Part shown: piece by piece, positions 26,432-35,566 of the stretch
Position numbering within the stretch: position 1 is the stretch's first letter
How the letters are laid out: every line of letters begins with the position of its first letter
Source: Nitrosomonas sp. Nm34
GTDB taxonomy: Bacteria > Pseudomonadota > Gammaproteobacteria > Burkholderiales > Nitrosomonadaceae
Reading direction: 5' to 3'
Assembly (NCBI RefSeq): GCF_900113925.1
Contig: NZ_FORD01000013.1
Span: 1 to 64,000, forward strand
Length of the DNA: 64,000 nucleotides
Translations under genes and position numbers: made by a program
The notes under the pieces: generated by a model
The model's database searches: none
Told to the model about the DNA's origin: nothing
The model's input: only the letters and a program-made list of their open reading frames with translations

Positions 26432-28840
26432 TTATTGACGGGTTTTGTTGAATGGCAGCAGAGAAAGCGTGCGTTCAGACGGTCCAGGTAAAAACGGCGT
26501 TGTTTTGCCAGCTACCCAGTCAGCATGACCACTGCCGTAATAGGGAGAGAACGGATGACCGCTTTGCCCTCCGGGCATGGAAAAATAACCATGCTCTTCC
26601 TCGCCCGGTGCCACCACGAAACGCTGGGAGGCGCCAAAACTCGGTGACTGGATGCGCGGCATGTAACTATCGCCCGGTAGGGGATCACGCGGCATATCTA
26701 GCCACTGAGCGATGAATGCCGGTAGCACACGGCTTAATGGGTGCCGGATAGCCGCAGTATTCTGTTCGCCCCAGGTGCGCGCAGCGATCCCACCTGGTTG
26801 AGCTTGCATCTCGACTGCGATGCGTTGCGCACAAGATTCGAGCAGTTGATCCCAACTGGTATATTCCAGCGGTAACAGATGCAGAGGGCGTTGCACAATC
26901 AACAGCCAAATAGCGTGCTCGATCTGAGCTAATCTTGGAAATGAGAAATCCGGATAATGGCTTTGTATTTCAGCAGTAAAATTATCCAGGATGCGGCTGA
27001 TGATTTCTTGACGAAACGTGCGCACTATGCGGTAGGCGACGGAGTTGACAGAGGCATGACTATCCCAGTCACGCATCGCTTCTTGCATTTCTGTGCGCCA
27101 GCTAGAGGAAGGTGCTTGATCTAATATTTGTTCAAACAGTTGCCGCCAGCGAGAAAGAAACAAGGCGCGGTCATCTAATTGAATCAAGAAAAAATCAGTG
27201 GGTGTGAAAGGCTCCATTTTCTGCAAACTATCACGGATCTGCCGGGCACGTGCACCCAGTTCATAGCCACCATCACCAAGCTGTGCCAACATGTCGCCAT
27301 CGACCATGCGCGCATTACCACTCCACAAACGCTGCTCCTGTGGATTAATGATCACCGGGTATTGTGCCGCTTGGAGCCAACCTTGCCAGCTGATATTTCC
27401 TTCACTCCAGTTCGCTGGTTCGGTTGGATTGTAATGACCTCGACGTAATGGAATGCGTCCAGCAATTGTCCATGCGATATGACCGTCGCGATCACCCACA
27501 ATGAAATTTTGTGCAGGCATACCTGCCTGCTGGGCAACTACAATCGCCCTGTCCACTGTTTCCACTTGTTCAAGCTCGATCAAATCCATGTTGATCGCAC
27601 CTGCCTGATGGGCAGCCCAGACCAGCGCCAGCGGGATGCCATCATGGTCGCTTGCCAGTATTGGCCCCCATTCGGTTTCACGAACCTCAATTGTTTCATC
27701 CGGTGCGCCACGCACACGCAGCGTTTCACGGTGGACCGAAATCGATTTCCAGTCCTTGGCACTACGGTAACGCGATGGATCGGTCGGATCAATCATGACT
27801 CGGACCCAATCAGCCGTGTCGCCATAGCTGTTGGTAAAACTCCAGGCTATATGGCGATTGGAACCTACCACAATCGCAGGTGTGCCGGGCAAACTCACGC
27901 CAATGGTATCAATGAAGCTCTCAGGCCGTTGCGAGTGCGGATAAATGATGCGTGTACGAAACCATAAATTAGGTGTGCGTAACGTGAGGTGCATATCATT
28001 GGCTATCAGCGCAGCACCCCCCGCTAGTGAGCCGGCTACTGCGAAACTGTTGCTACCCGGCGCTTCATCATGATGATCATTTCGATGATGCGGTAGATTG
28101 TGTTTCAGGCTGGTACCACTTTTTCGTAAATTGAATACTTCACTGGAAGGCAGCTGGGGCCACTCAAAAGGCACGCCGGTCAGCGGAGCATCCCATTCCC
28201 CCCCAGGTGCGGTTAAGAATTGGTAAACTGTCTCAGGTAAACCCGCGCGCAAAGTGGAAAGTTGGAGTTCGCGCTGAAAGATCGGTTCTTGCAAAGTAAA
28301 ATACATCGATATCACCACCAGTAAGGTATCTTCGCTATGCCAGGGGTGAGGTTGGATGCGTGTCAGTAGATAAGGGAACGGGCGTACCGCCAGTTTATTC
28401 AGCCCTTCATTTACGCCATCACGATAAGCATCAATCAATTCACGTTGTCTTTCAGGTAGCTCGGACAACATGGCTGTAGCACGGGCGCGCATACGATGTC
28501 CCCGTGCTTTACGATCGGCTGGCAGTGCTGCCGCACCAAATAATTCAGCCAGCTCTCCAGCAGCACTACGACGCATGAGATCCATTTCCAAAAAACGCTC
28601 TTGTGCATGAACATAACCAAGTGCCCTGGCGAGATCAAGGCGATCCTGCGCATGTAACGTTACACTTCCCAACGCATCCCGCTCGATGACTACCGGTGCG
28701 GAAAGACCAGAAATAGGTGCCTCTCCCTCATATTTTGGCAAGCTGCCTTGTAATAGTAGCCAGCATGTGCCTGTTAGCCCTAGCACCAGAACCAGCAGCG
28801 CGAGCAGAAACCAGTAAATCAGATTAACTTGGCGAGCCAT
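26432..28840 (-). CDS. membrane-anchored penicillin acylase family (Ntn) hydrolase
   Basis: This 802-aa protein belongs to the penicillin amidase family of N-terminal nucleophile hydrolases. A single N-terminal membrane segment (about residues 8-30) is followed by the alpha chain, with GYVHAQERFLEMDLMRR. The spacer ends at Gly262, and Ser263 of SNSFAVAG is the expected autocatalytic cleavage site and nucleophile. The beta chain has NDMHL, WSFTN and the C-terminal GGQSGHP...SPYYG block. Periplasmic relatives cleave penicillins, other amides or acyl-homoserine lactones; the sequence does not tell which. Confidence 0.88.
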   Translation of the reverse strand: MARQVNLIYWFLLALLVLVLGLTGTCWLLLQGSLPKYEGEAPISGLSAPVVIERDALGSVTLHAQDRLDLARALGYVHAQERFLEMDLMRRSAAGELAELFGAAALPADRKARGHRMRARATAMLSELPERQRELIDAYRDGVNEGLNKLAVRPFPYLLTRIQPHPWHSEDTLLVVISMYFTLQEPIFQRELQLSTLRAGLPETVYQFLTAPGGEWDAPLTGVPFEWPQLPSSEVFNLRKSGTSLKHNLPHHRNDHHDEAPGSNSFAVAGSLAGGAALIANDMHLTLRTPNLWFRTRIIYPHSQRPESFIDTIGVSLPGTPAIVVGSNRHIAWSFTNSYGDTADWVRVMIDPTDPSRYRSAKDWKSISVHRETLRVRGAPDETIEVRETEWGPILASDHDGIPLALVWAAHQAGAINMDLIELEQVETVDRAIVVAQQAGMPAQNFIVGDRDGHIAWTIAGRIPLRRGHYNPTEPANWSEGNISWQGWLQAAQYPVIINPQEQRLWSGNARMVDGDMLAQLGDGGYELGARARQIRDSLQKMEPFTPTDFFLIQLDDRALFLSRWRQLFEQILDQAPSSSWRTEMQEAMRDWDSHASVNSVAYRIVRTFRQEIISRILDNFTAEIQSHYPDFSFPRLAQIEHAIWLLIVQRPLHLLPLEYTSWDQLLESCAQRIAVEMQAQPGGIAARTWGEQNTAAIRHPLSRVLPAFIAQWLDMPRDPLPGDSYMPRIQSPSFGASQRFVVAPGEEEHGYFSMPGGQSGHPFSPYYGSGHADWVAGKTTPFLPGPSERTLSLLPFNKTRQ

Positions 28841-29082
28841 TTTACTAACTATTTGCCAGCATTAGGAAAATTGAGACTGTGCGCATACTTGGTTTGCCAG
28901 TGCCATCGTAATGACCATCAATAAAATAATGAACCATGTTCACTTGATGAATATCATAACAGTATCGTATTTGATGCTGATGATAAAACTTATAATTTAT
29001 TGAAAAAATATCAATTGATTAAATAAATTGGACCTGAGCGTATTTAATGATGCAGACGTAGTGCTGGTGTATTATATATTCT

Positions 29083-29784
29083 CTAATTTTTAGGCTGGCG
29101 TATTCTTCGCCAGCTGACTACTATTAACAAACCTGCTGCCAGGAGCCAGATTCCATATCGCTTGATCCATTCAGTTGGATTTTTTTGTACAAAAGTTTGT
29201 ATCTCAGCGAGATCAACAATTTGTTGGCTTTCCTGGCCGTGGTCGATGGCTGTGATATGAAGTCGGAGTGCGAGTGTTTGGCGGCTCGGTGATAAAGGAG
29301 TGATTTTCCAGGACCAAAGCGTTCCACCCTGAGTGGAAATAAGCTGCGCTTGCGGCCCTGGATTGTCAATGTGAAACCCATTTCCGGCAATTTCAGCTTG
29401 CATGTGAGAGAGTACCTTGTCGCTAATACCCTGCATGGCGACACCCTGAGGGAATTTGGCTATTATGTCATTGATGCGTTTGGCTAACGCATCACTATCT
29501 AGTTGAAGCGTAATATCAAAAGGTGTGAATTGCACTACTTCTGCAGGTAATGTGACAGCCGTACTTTCAACGGGTAATTTCATCATGATGATAGGAGGAA
29601 ATTGTTTTTCTCCAACCATAGCGTGCGCAAGAAAATTTAAGGTATAGGGTATGAAAAGTAGCGCTGCCAATAAGATAGGAAAGAGCAGATTAAAACTGAT
29701 AGCAAATTTACGCATTATTTTTCCGGGTGAGTTCATAACTTCCAATATTATTTTAGGGATTTTATCATCTATTTTTGCAGTCAA
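29083..29784 (-). CDS. hypothetical membrane protein with terminal helices
   Basis: This 233-aa protein is not recognised. It has a transmembrane segment near the N-terminus (about residues 28-52, ISFNLLFPILLAALLFIPY) and another near the C-terminus (about 208-225, LLAAGLLIVVSW), with about 150 residues between, probably in the periplasm. The frame is open, of ordinary composition, and divergent from the GDPD gene. The first ATG may be too early: an internal Met (MRKFAISFNLL, residue 24) gives a more standard membrane protein start. Confidence 0.6.
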   Translation of the reverse strand: MTAKIDDKIPKIILEVMNSPGKIMRKFAISFNLLFPILLAALLFIPYTLNFLAHAMVGEKQFPPIIMMKLPVESTAVTLPAEVVQFTPFDITLQLDSDALAKRINDIIAKFPQGVAMQGISDKVLSHMQAEIAGNGFHIDNPGPQAQLISTQGGTLWSWKITPLSPSRQTLALRLHITAIDHGQESQQIVDLAEIQTFVQKNPTEWIKRYGIWLLAAGLLIVVSWRRIRQPKN

Positions 29785-29859
29785 ATTTTGATTGATCGCT
29801 ATGATTTAAAATCCAGAGTAGACTCTGATTTATATTATATTTGCAGGGAAACCTAATCT

Positions 29860-30633
29860 ATGGCTGAACAAAATATTCCTTATCTCATCGCCCATCGCGG
29901 TTATCCTGCGCGCTATCCAGAGAATAGTCTTGCTGGGTTAAAGGCTGCGATGCTGGCTGGAGCATGTTTTGTCGAGATCGATATCCAGTTAAGCGCTCGC
30001 GGAACCCCTTACTTATGTCATGATGACCACCTCAGACGCTTGACAGGGAGTGATCACTGGCTAACCCAGCTTGACGATGAAGTGATTAATACACTTTCAG
30101 TGCCTTATCCGGGTTTTAATCTTACGAGCCCACCAGAAACGGAACCGTTGTCTGATTTAAACACTTTCTGTCAGCTCTTACAGGAGAGACCGAAGGTAAC
30201 CGCATTTGTCGAAATAAAAGCGGAAAGTCTTGCTAAATTTGGTTTGATGGCAACAATCGATATCATTCTTGAAGTTATTTATCCTTACACCAAGCAATGT
30301 GTCTTGATTTCATTTGATTCACAAGCAGTGGCGTTTGCAAGAAAGCAAGGTGCTGAGCGGATTGGCTGGGTCATCCCTAAATGGGATCAAGGCCATGCCA
30401 CTATCGCTAAGCAACTGACACCAGAATTTCTATTTTGTAACGCTAAACGTCTGCCACATAGAATCGAGAAAAGATGGCAAGGACCTTGGCAATGGGCTGT
30501 CTATACGATCAATCATAGCCGCTCCGTACTTAAGTATGCTGATGAGGGAATCCCTCTCATTGAAACCGATACCATCGGCACATTGTTACAACATCCCATA
30601 CTAAAAAGAAATGCCTGTCACCCATCACTATGA
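29860..30633 (+). CDS. glycerophosphodiester phosphodiesterase
   Basis: This 257-aa cytosolic member of the GDPD family has a TIM-barrel enzyme core. The catalytic set is HRGYPARYPENS (His, Arg, Glu), EIDIQL (metal-binding Glu and Asp), CHDDHLRRL and the EIKAE strand. It hydrolyses glycerophosphodiesters to glycerol-3-phosphate and an alcohol. It overlaps the glycerol-3-phosphate dehydrogenase gene by 23 bases, so product and next enzyme are coupled. CAGGGAAA precedes the ATG. Confidence 0.9.
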   Translation: MAEQNIPYLIAHRGYPARYPENSLAGLKAAMLAGACFVEIDIQLSARGTPYLCHDDHLRRLTGSDHWLTQLDDEVINTLSVPYPGFNLTSPPETEPLSDLNTFCQLLQERPKVTAFVEIKAESLAKFGLMATIDIILEVIYPYTKQCVLISFDSQAVAFARKQGAERIGWVIPKWDQGHATIAKQLTPEFLFCNAKRLPHRIEKRWQGPWQWAVYTINHSRSVLKYADEGIPLIETDTIGTLLQHPILKRNACHPSL

Positions 30634-31786
30634 TATCCTTATCGTTGGCGGCGGGATTCAGGGCGCAGCAGTGGCACAGGCTGCAGCAGCACATGGCTAC
30701 ACTGTTATGTTGTTGGAAAAAAACGCATTGGCTGCCGCTACTTCCAGCCGCTCTAGTAAATTGATTCACGGCGGTCTACGCTATCTGGAAAATGGCCATT
30801 TTGCCCTCGTCTATGAAAGCTTACGAGAGAGAACTGACTGGCTGAGATTAGCACCTTCCCTGGTCAGATTGAGTCCATTTTATATCCCGGTTTATCGGCA
30901 AACCTCTCGCAGTACATTGGTCATGCGCGCAGGTCTCAGTTTGTATGCTTTGCTGGCTGCGGGAAGTGGCTCAGCGCATTTCCGTTCCGTTCCCCAATCG
31001 CAATGGCAGCAACTAGACGGCCTGACAACGAAGGGATTAAAGCATGTTTTTCAATATTGGGATGCACAGACTGATGATCGGCTTTTAACACAAGCGCTGA
31101 TGCATTCTGCGCAATCATTGGGTGCGGAATTGCAGTGTCCTGCTGAATTTATTCATGCCACTCTTTCTTCTTCAATGTGTGAAATTGAGTATCAGCAAGG
31201 GGACAGAGTCAATCACTGCAGTGCAACGGTGCTGGTGAATGCTGCCGGCCCCTGGGTTGACCAGGTGCTGCATCGGATTGACCCTCAACCACCGGCCTAT
31301 CCAATTGATTTGGTGCAAGGAACCCATCTGGTACTGGAGGGGAGGCTAAACAAGGGATGTTATTATCTGGAGTCTCCTGCAGATCAAAGAGCCATCTTTG
31401 TGCTGCCATGGTATCAGCATATCCTGCTAGGGACGACCGAAACTCTATTTAATGGCGATCCGGAAGCATCGTCCCCATTAGCTACAGAAGAGACTTATTT
31501 ATTGGATTGTTTTCATCATTATTTTCCAGAAAGAAATCCGGTTGTCAGAGAAAAATTTTCTGGCCTGCGCGTTCTGCCAGCAAGCCATGGCGCTCCATTT
31601 CATCGCTCGCGAGAAATTCATTTGCAGTGTGATTCTTCTCAGAAGCCACATGTCGTCAGCATCTATGGTGGTAAGCTGACAGTATGTCGGGCCACTGCAC
31701 AAAAAGTGTTGCATACGATTATGCCGACTCTGCCCGATCGCATGCCCAAGGCGGATATTTCTAAATTAATGCTTGAGCTGCTGTAA
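30611..31786 (+). CDS. glpD: FAD-dependent glycerol-3-phosphate dehydrogenase, short form
   Basis: This 391-aa flavoprotein oxidises glycerol-3-phosphate to dihydroxyacetone phosphate and passes electrons to the quinone pool. The FAD-binding motif is DILIVGGGIQGAAVAQAAA (residues 8-26). GlpD signatures are TSSRSSKLIHGGLRYLE, VNAAGPWVD and the C-terminal SIYGGKLTVCRATAQKVL. It is about 100 residues shorter than E. coli GlpD because the C-terminal cap domain is missing; the DAO core is complete. The upstream overlap with GDPD indicates one operon. Confidence 0.88.
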   Translation: MPVTHHYDILIVGGGIQGAAVAQAAAAHGYTVMLLEKNALAAATSSRSSKLIHGGLRYLENGHFALVYESLRERTDWLRLAPSLVRLSPFYIPVYRQTSRSTLVMRAGLSLYALLAAGSGSAHFRSVPQSQWQQLDGLTTKGLKHVFQYWDAQTDDRLLTQALMHSAQSLGAELQCPAEFIHATLSSSMCEIEYQQGDRVNHCSATVLVNAAGPWVDQVLHRIDPQPPAYPIDLVQGTHLVLEGRLNKGCYYLESPADQRAIFVLPWYQHILLGTTETLFNGDPEASSPLATEETYLLDCFHHYFPERNPVVREKFSGLRVLPASHGAPFHRSREIHLQCDSSQKPHVVSIYGGKLTVCRATAQKVLHTIMPTLPDRMPKADISKLMLELL

Positions 31787-31801
31787 GAGAGCATCGAGGT
31801 A

Positions 31802-31903
31802 TTGCATTTCTAAACTGAAACCGACTTTGTTGGCTTCATCTTGCCATATGATGGATACTGTCTGCAGCTCACCTTTGCGTCATTTTTGATTTAGAAATGG
31901 AAT
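31802..31903 (+). repeat. MITE family 1 copy
   Basis: It begins TTGCATTTCTAAACTGAA, has the core CCGACTTTGTTGGCTTCATC, and ends TTTGATTTAGAAATGGAAT followed by AAGG. It lies between the convergent glpD and response regulator genes. Confidence 0.8.
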
Positions 31904-31927
31904 AAGGAACAATGGAAATGGATAACG

Positions 31928-32584
31928 CTATGGTTGAATGACATGACAGTTGATAGCGAGACGAACAAGTTGAGAGCTATTTTTTAATTTTAATTTCTTC
32001 ATGATGCTTGCCTGATGGACGCCAACCGTTTTGGGACTGATAGAAATCATTTCTGCAATTTGCGCTACTGAATTTCCCTCCGCTATCAGTTTAAATAACT
32101 GAAATTCACGCTTGGAAAGCACATCCAGTGGATTTTCAGAAGGTTTGCCGCTCCATTTGTCAGTCAGCAAATTAGAAGCCAATTCCTGGTCAATATAGAC
32201 GCGTCCCTGACTTACCTTGCGAACCGCTTCTAGTAATTGTTCGAGGCTACTTTGCTTAGTGATGTAGCCGGTTGCTCCCATATTTAGCGCGCGTTGGACC
32301 ATAATTTCATTGCTATACATGCTGAATACCAGAATATTTGCAGCTGGATTTTTTGTCTTGATACGGTGAATAGTCTCTAACCCATCTATTCCTTGACTGT
32401 CTAGATTCAGATCAATAATGGTCACATCGGGTTTATGCTCTTGATGAAGCGTACAGCCGGTTTCTCCATTATCGGCATCGGCTACTACATGGATATCTGC
32501 CGTACTTTCGAGCAGACGGCGATAGCCATTGCGTACTACTGGATGGTCATCAATTAATAAAACTGTAATTGGTTTCTCTCTCAC
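31928..32584 (-). CDS. NarL/FixJ-type response regulator
   Basis: This 218-aa DNA-binding regulator has a receiver domain (VLLIDDHPVVRNGYRRLL, phosphoacceptor Asp in VTIIDLNLD, conserved Lys in GYITKQSS). A LuxR-type helix-turn-helix follows (LSKREFQLFKLIAEGNSVAQ, then ISPKTVGVHQASIMKKL). The expected partner is the HisKA_3 kinase at 33033-34238 on the same strand. The two genes are 448 bp apart because two repeats lie between them. Target genes are unknown. Confidence 0.92.
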   Translation of the reverse strand: MREKPITVLLIDDHPVVRNGYRRLLESTADIHVVADADNGETGCTLHQEHKPDVTIIDLNLDSQGIDGLETIHRIKTKNPAANILVFSMYSNEIMVQRALNMGATGYITKQSSLEQLLEAVRKVSQGRVYIDQELASNLLTDKWSGKPSENPLDVLSKREFQLFKLIAEGNSVAQIAEMISISPKTVGVHQASIMKKLKLKNSSQLVRLAINCHVIQP

Positions 32585-32691
32585 AATTCGAGCCCCTCTA
32601 CTGTTTTCAGTGGAAGCTAACGTGAATTTTATACGCTATCTACGGTAGTTTGGTGAGGTTAGTCCACTTTATTTTATAATCATATATGGCC

Positions 32692-32773
32692 ACACCTCTA
32701 AAAATTCCTCTTTGCGGATTGCCTGCTTACCCCGTCTCGTCATGTTTAGACCTCTGAATTTTTAGAGGAGCAC
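32692..32773. repeat. repeat family 2, short copy
   Basis: An about 80-bp element with inverted ends ACCTCTAAAAATTC and GAATTTTTAGAGGAG. The interior GCGGATTGCCTGCTTAC is shared with the longer copy at 34522-34708, relative to which it carries an internal deletion. Confidence 0.75.
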
Positions 32774-32811
32774 ATATTTATTTTAATCTTTACGTTTCAA
32801 GAAGTCTTAAT

Positions 32812-32913
32812 ATCCATTTGCCAATCAAAACTGACGTTGTCGGCTTCACCTTGCCGTATTATTGATACTGCCTAAGGCTCGCTTCGCGTTATATTTGATT
32901 GGGAAATGAAATA
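32812..32913 (+). repeat. MITE family 1 copy between kinase and regulator genes
   Basis: It begins TATCCATTTGCCAATCAAA, has the core CTGACGTTGTCGGCTTCACC, and ends TTTGATTGGGAAATGAAAT with TA flanks. Confidence 0.85.
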
Positions 32914-33032
32914 AATAACATTGTAAATGTTGCAACTCGATAGCAAGAAACAAGCTGGAGGGAATATGCTACAGGAGATCGACAAAGTAATCATTGACTG
33001 GGATCAATTTGATCAACGCAGTGCATCGATCA

Positions 33033-34238
33033 CTAAAGTACATCCGTTTTTCTCCTTCTATTTGAGGAATCAAGTGGAAACTTTGCGTGGATCTGTGTGC
33101 CATGGTTTGGGATGCTACGAACAAAGAACTTGCCACCTGCTGCGATTGCTCGTTCACGCATTCCCAATACTCCTAATCCATGAGGTATTTGATCAGCATC
33201 ATAGCCCTTGCCATTGTCTTCCACGCTTAGTGACAAAGTATCCTCTGTGGCGGTGGCACCCGTTTTGCGATGCAAGCATACGCGCACCTGGCTAGCTTGG
33301 GCATGATTGCGCACATTATTGAGCGCTTCCTGGACAATGCGAAATATGGTGATATTAATGAGCTCGCTGAGTTTATCAAATTTGCCATCGAACACCAGTT
33401 CAAGCGTAATGTGAGGATTGTGGGAAATCCACTGTTTTTTTAGTTCAAGTAAGGCATCTTCCAGTCCTAGGGTGTCCAGTAGAATAGGGCGCAACTGACT
33501 CAGCATATCGTGCATTGCGTCATGCATTTTTTTTATGCATTCTTTAATAGCTTGAGCGCTGATGTGGATAGTTGAATCTTTTTCCGAGAAATAGGCAATC
33601 GTTTCTGTTTCCGCGTGTATAGCTGTAAGCCACTGCCCCAGTTCATCATGCAGTTCGCGCGCAAGAAGTCGTCGTTCCTCTTCCTGTATTTTGAATAGAT
33701 TCTGCATCAGCCGACGGTGTCCGTGCAATAACTCTTGATTGTAGTCAACTGTTTCTTTGATAGGGTGAATATTGGTCATGACCGTGCGGCAAATGCCAGC
33801 ATCTTCTATGACCAGACTTTCTAATCGTATGTGAATTACTTTACTGAGCGGTCCTTTGATCCTCAACTCAGTGACAGTATTGGTGGAGGAATTGAATGTT
33901 TGCTGCAAATGGCTGAGGAACCTGTCGTGGTCATCTTGAACAATATAGCTTGAGAAAGATTCATTCAGAAGGGATGCCCGTTCCTTACCGAGCAGGGTAG
34001 ATCCGCTTAGATTGATTGCGAGGATGTTACCGGCTTTATCCAATATGAGGTAGCCTACTGGTACATTATCATAGAAAGCGGCATAACGGTCAGGCGTTTC
34101 TTTTAGCTGTTGTGCATCATTAAGCTTGCTGTTTTGCTTTTCTAATTCCAGCCGATGTATTTGCAATTCGGTGGCAAAATCTATCTTGCTGTGAATTTCG
34201 CTGGCATTTGTTTCAATGGGATCCTGACTTTTATTCAT
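33033..34238 (-). CDS. PAS-containing NarX-type (HisKA_3) sensor histidine kinase
   Basis: This 401-aa soluble kinase has no membrane segment. An N-terminal helical stretch and a PAS domain (about 50-165, YDNVPVGYLILDKAGNILAINLSG) come first. Then the HisKA_3 dimerisation domain with the phospho-His in LLARELHDELGQWLTAI, and an HATPase with VQEALNNVRNHAQ (N box), VEDNGKGYD (G1) and GLGVLGMRERA (G2). It should phosphorylate the response regulator encoded downstream at 31928-32584. The repeats between them may weaken co-transcription. Confidence 0.92.
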   Translation of the reverse strand: MNKSQDPIETNASEIHSKIDFATELQIHRLELEKQNSKLNDAQQLKETPDRYAAFYDNVPVGYLILDKAGNILAINLSGSTLLGKERASLLNESFSSYIVQDDHDRFLSHLQQTFNSSTNTVTELRIKGPLSKVIHIRLESLVIEDAGICRTVMTNIHPIKETVDYNQELLHGHRRLMQNLFKIQEEERRLLARELHDELGQWLTAIHAETETIAYFSEKDSTIHISAQAIKECIKKMHDAMHDMLSQLRPILLDTLGLEDALLELKKQWISHNPHITLELVFDGKFDKLSELINITIFRIVQEALNNVRNHAQASQVRVCLHRKTGATATEDTLSLSVEDNGKGYDADQIPHGLGVLGMRERAIAAGGKFFVRSIPNHGTQIHAKFPLDSSNRRRKTDVL

Positions 34239-34375
34239 ATTATTCCCCTTCCGACAATAGCATAGGGATTAAATGGGTGATTTTGTTTTGTTCTATAGTC
34301 CAGTAGCGATCTAATTTCTTTTCTTACTCAATTAGACAAGGTAATTTCAATGGAATTTCAACCTTATCCGGTATT

Positions 34376-34425
34376 ATTCCATTTCCCCATCAAAAATGAC
34401 ACGAAGGCGAGCCGCAGACTATATT
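34376..34425 (-). repeat. MITE family 1, half copy
   Basis: Only one end remains: ATTCCATTTCCCCATCAAA, then GACACGAAGGCGAGCCGCAG. The other half is not found next to it. Confidence 0.7.
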
Positions 34426-34521
34426 GAAATTGAAGAAACTTGAAGATGGGATTGTGACAGATGAGTGTGATAGCTATTCATGACTATTTAGAATTGATGA
34501 AATATAAATTGATGAAATATA

Positions 34522-34708
34522 TTAAGGACACCTTCAAAAATTCATATTTGTGAGTATCTGCTTCGCGGATTGCCTGCTTACTCCGCTTCGCCACAGTACT
34601 TCGTTGTTGACAAAAAATATTTCCTTACCTATTAGTGATAGGCTGCGCCAACATTTTTGTTCTCGCCTTATCTTGTTTAGAACTCTGAATTTTTAGAAGT
34701 GCCCTTAA
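34522..34708. repeat. repeat family 2, long copy
   Basis: A 187-bp element with 23-bp imperfect inverted ends. The left end is TTAAGGACACCTTCAAAAAT and the right end, read inverted, is TTAAGGGCACTTCTAAAAAT. The interior contains CTTCGCGGATTGCCTGCTTA. It has no coding capacity and looks like a non-autonomous relative of an insertion sequence. TTAA may be part of the target site. The surrounding 34239-34911 holds no gene. Confidence 0.75.
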
Positions 34709-34911
34709 GTAAATATTTTATTTATATGCAGAATTGACTTCTCTTATGACAAAAATTTTTGATTTTGATTAAAATGCGAGGCAAGACGTTAACCGAATCA
34801 GGTGTTTGAGCTCATTCAACTGAGGAATACAAGTTGATTAATAATCGACTGTTTAGGTATCATCGCGATTAAAAGAGATTAGGAAGCGATTGATTTGACC
34901 AATTATTTGAT

Positions 34912-35241
34912 TTGTACGATAAACTCATAGATTTATTGACTTCAGTGGGCGCATTAATTTTTTATACGGTCATCTATTTTCTTGGATATTTTGCTATTCA
35001 TGGACTGAATCTGATAGCAGATCGGCGATTATTGAATCGGCGAATCGCAGGACTGATAGTTGTATTTTTTGTGGCGGTATTCCATGGCTATAAGATTATC
35101 AGCAGTCCCTTGCCAGCGGGGGAGGAGGCAGAGGTGGCAATTTATGCGCTTGGCTATTATGTCATTTTTCCTGTTGCAGTCATTGTGGGTGTTTTTTTAT
35201 ATCTCACGTGGCAAGAGAAAAAGGATAATGAGTCGTTATAA
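34912..35241 (+). CDS. hypothetical three-helix membrane protein
   Basis: This 109-aa protein is not recognised. Three hydrophobic segments are visible: about residues 12-35, 44-62 and 78-102. The second and third are separated by a short loop (SSPLPAGEEAE). The start is a TTG (34912) preceded by no clear ribosome binding site, so coding status is moderate. It stands alone between repeat-rich DNA and the his cluster. Confidence 0.5.
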   Translation: MYDKLIDLLTSVGALIFYTVIYFLGYFAIHGLNLIADRRLLNRRIAGLIVVFFVAVFHGYKIISSPLPAGEEAEVAIYALGYYVIFPVAVIVGVFLYLTWQEKKDNESL

Positions 35242-35566
35242 AAAGAACTGATAGATTTATATCATTGAATAATTCAAATTTATACAAGCTTTTTTAATAC
35301 TTTGGTTTCTGATCGTGTGTGTTAAACTTTGTACATTAAAGCTCAAGATCCTTTTTGGCTAGCTATAAAATAAAATGAGTAAGATGAGTATCTAATAAAA
35401 AATGGAATACTAAATGATGATCTATCCATTGAGATTAGTAATTTGATTGATATAACATGTTAGTCGATATCGATACTCCAATTTAATTTGCTGTGATTAA
35501 ATGCTTTACATGACTTCACTTCTTGCCTTATAAGCTTGAACTTTCTGTTATTCTTGATCAAATAGC
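35242..35566. other. intergenic region upstream of the his cluster
   Basis: AT-rich 325 bp that should contain the promoter of hisC and the genes that follow. No histidine-rich leader peptide, riboswitch or strong hairpin was seen. Confidence 0.45.
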
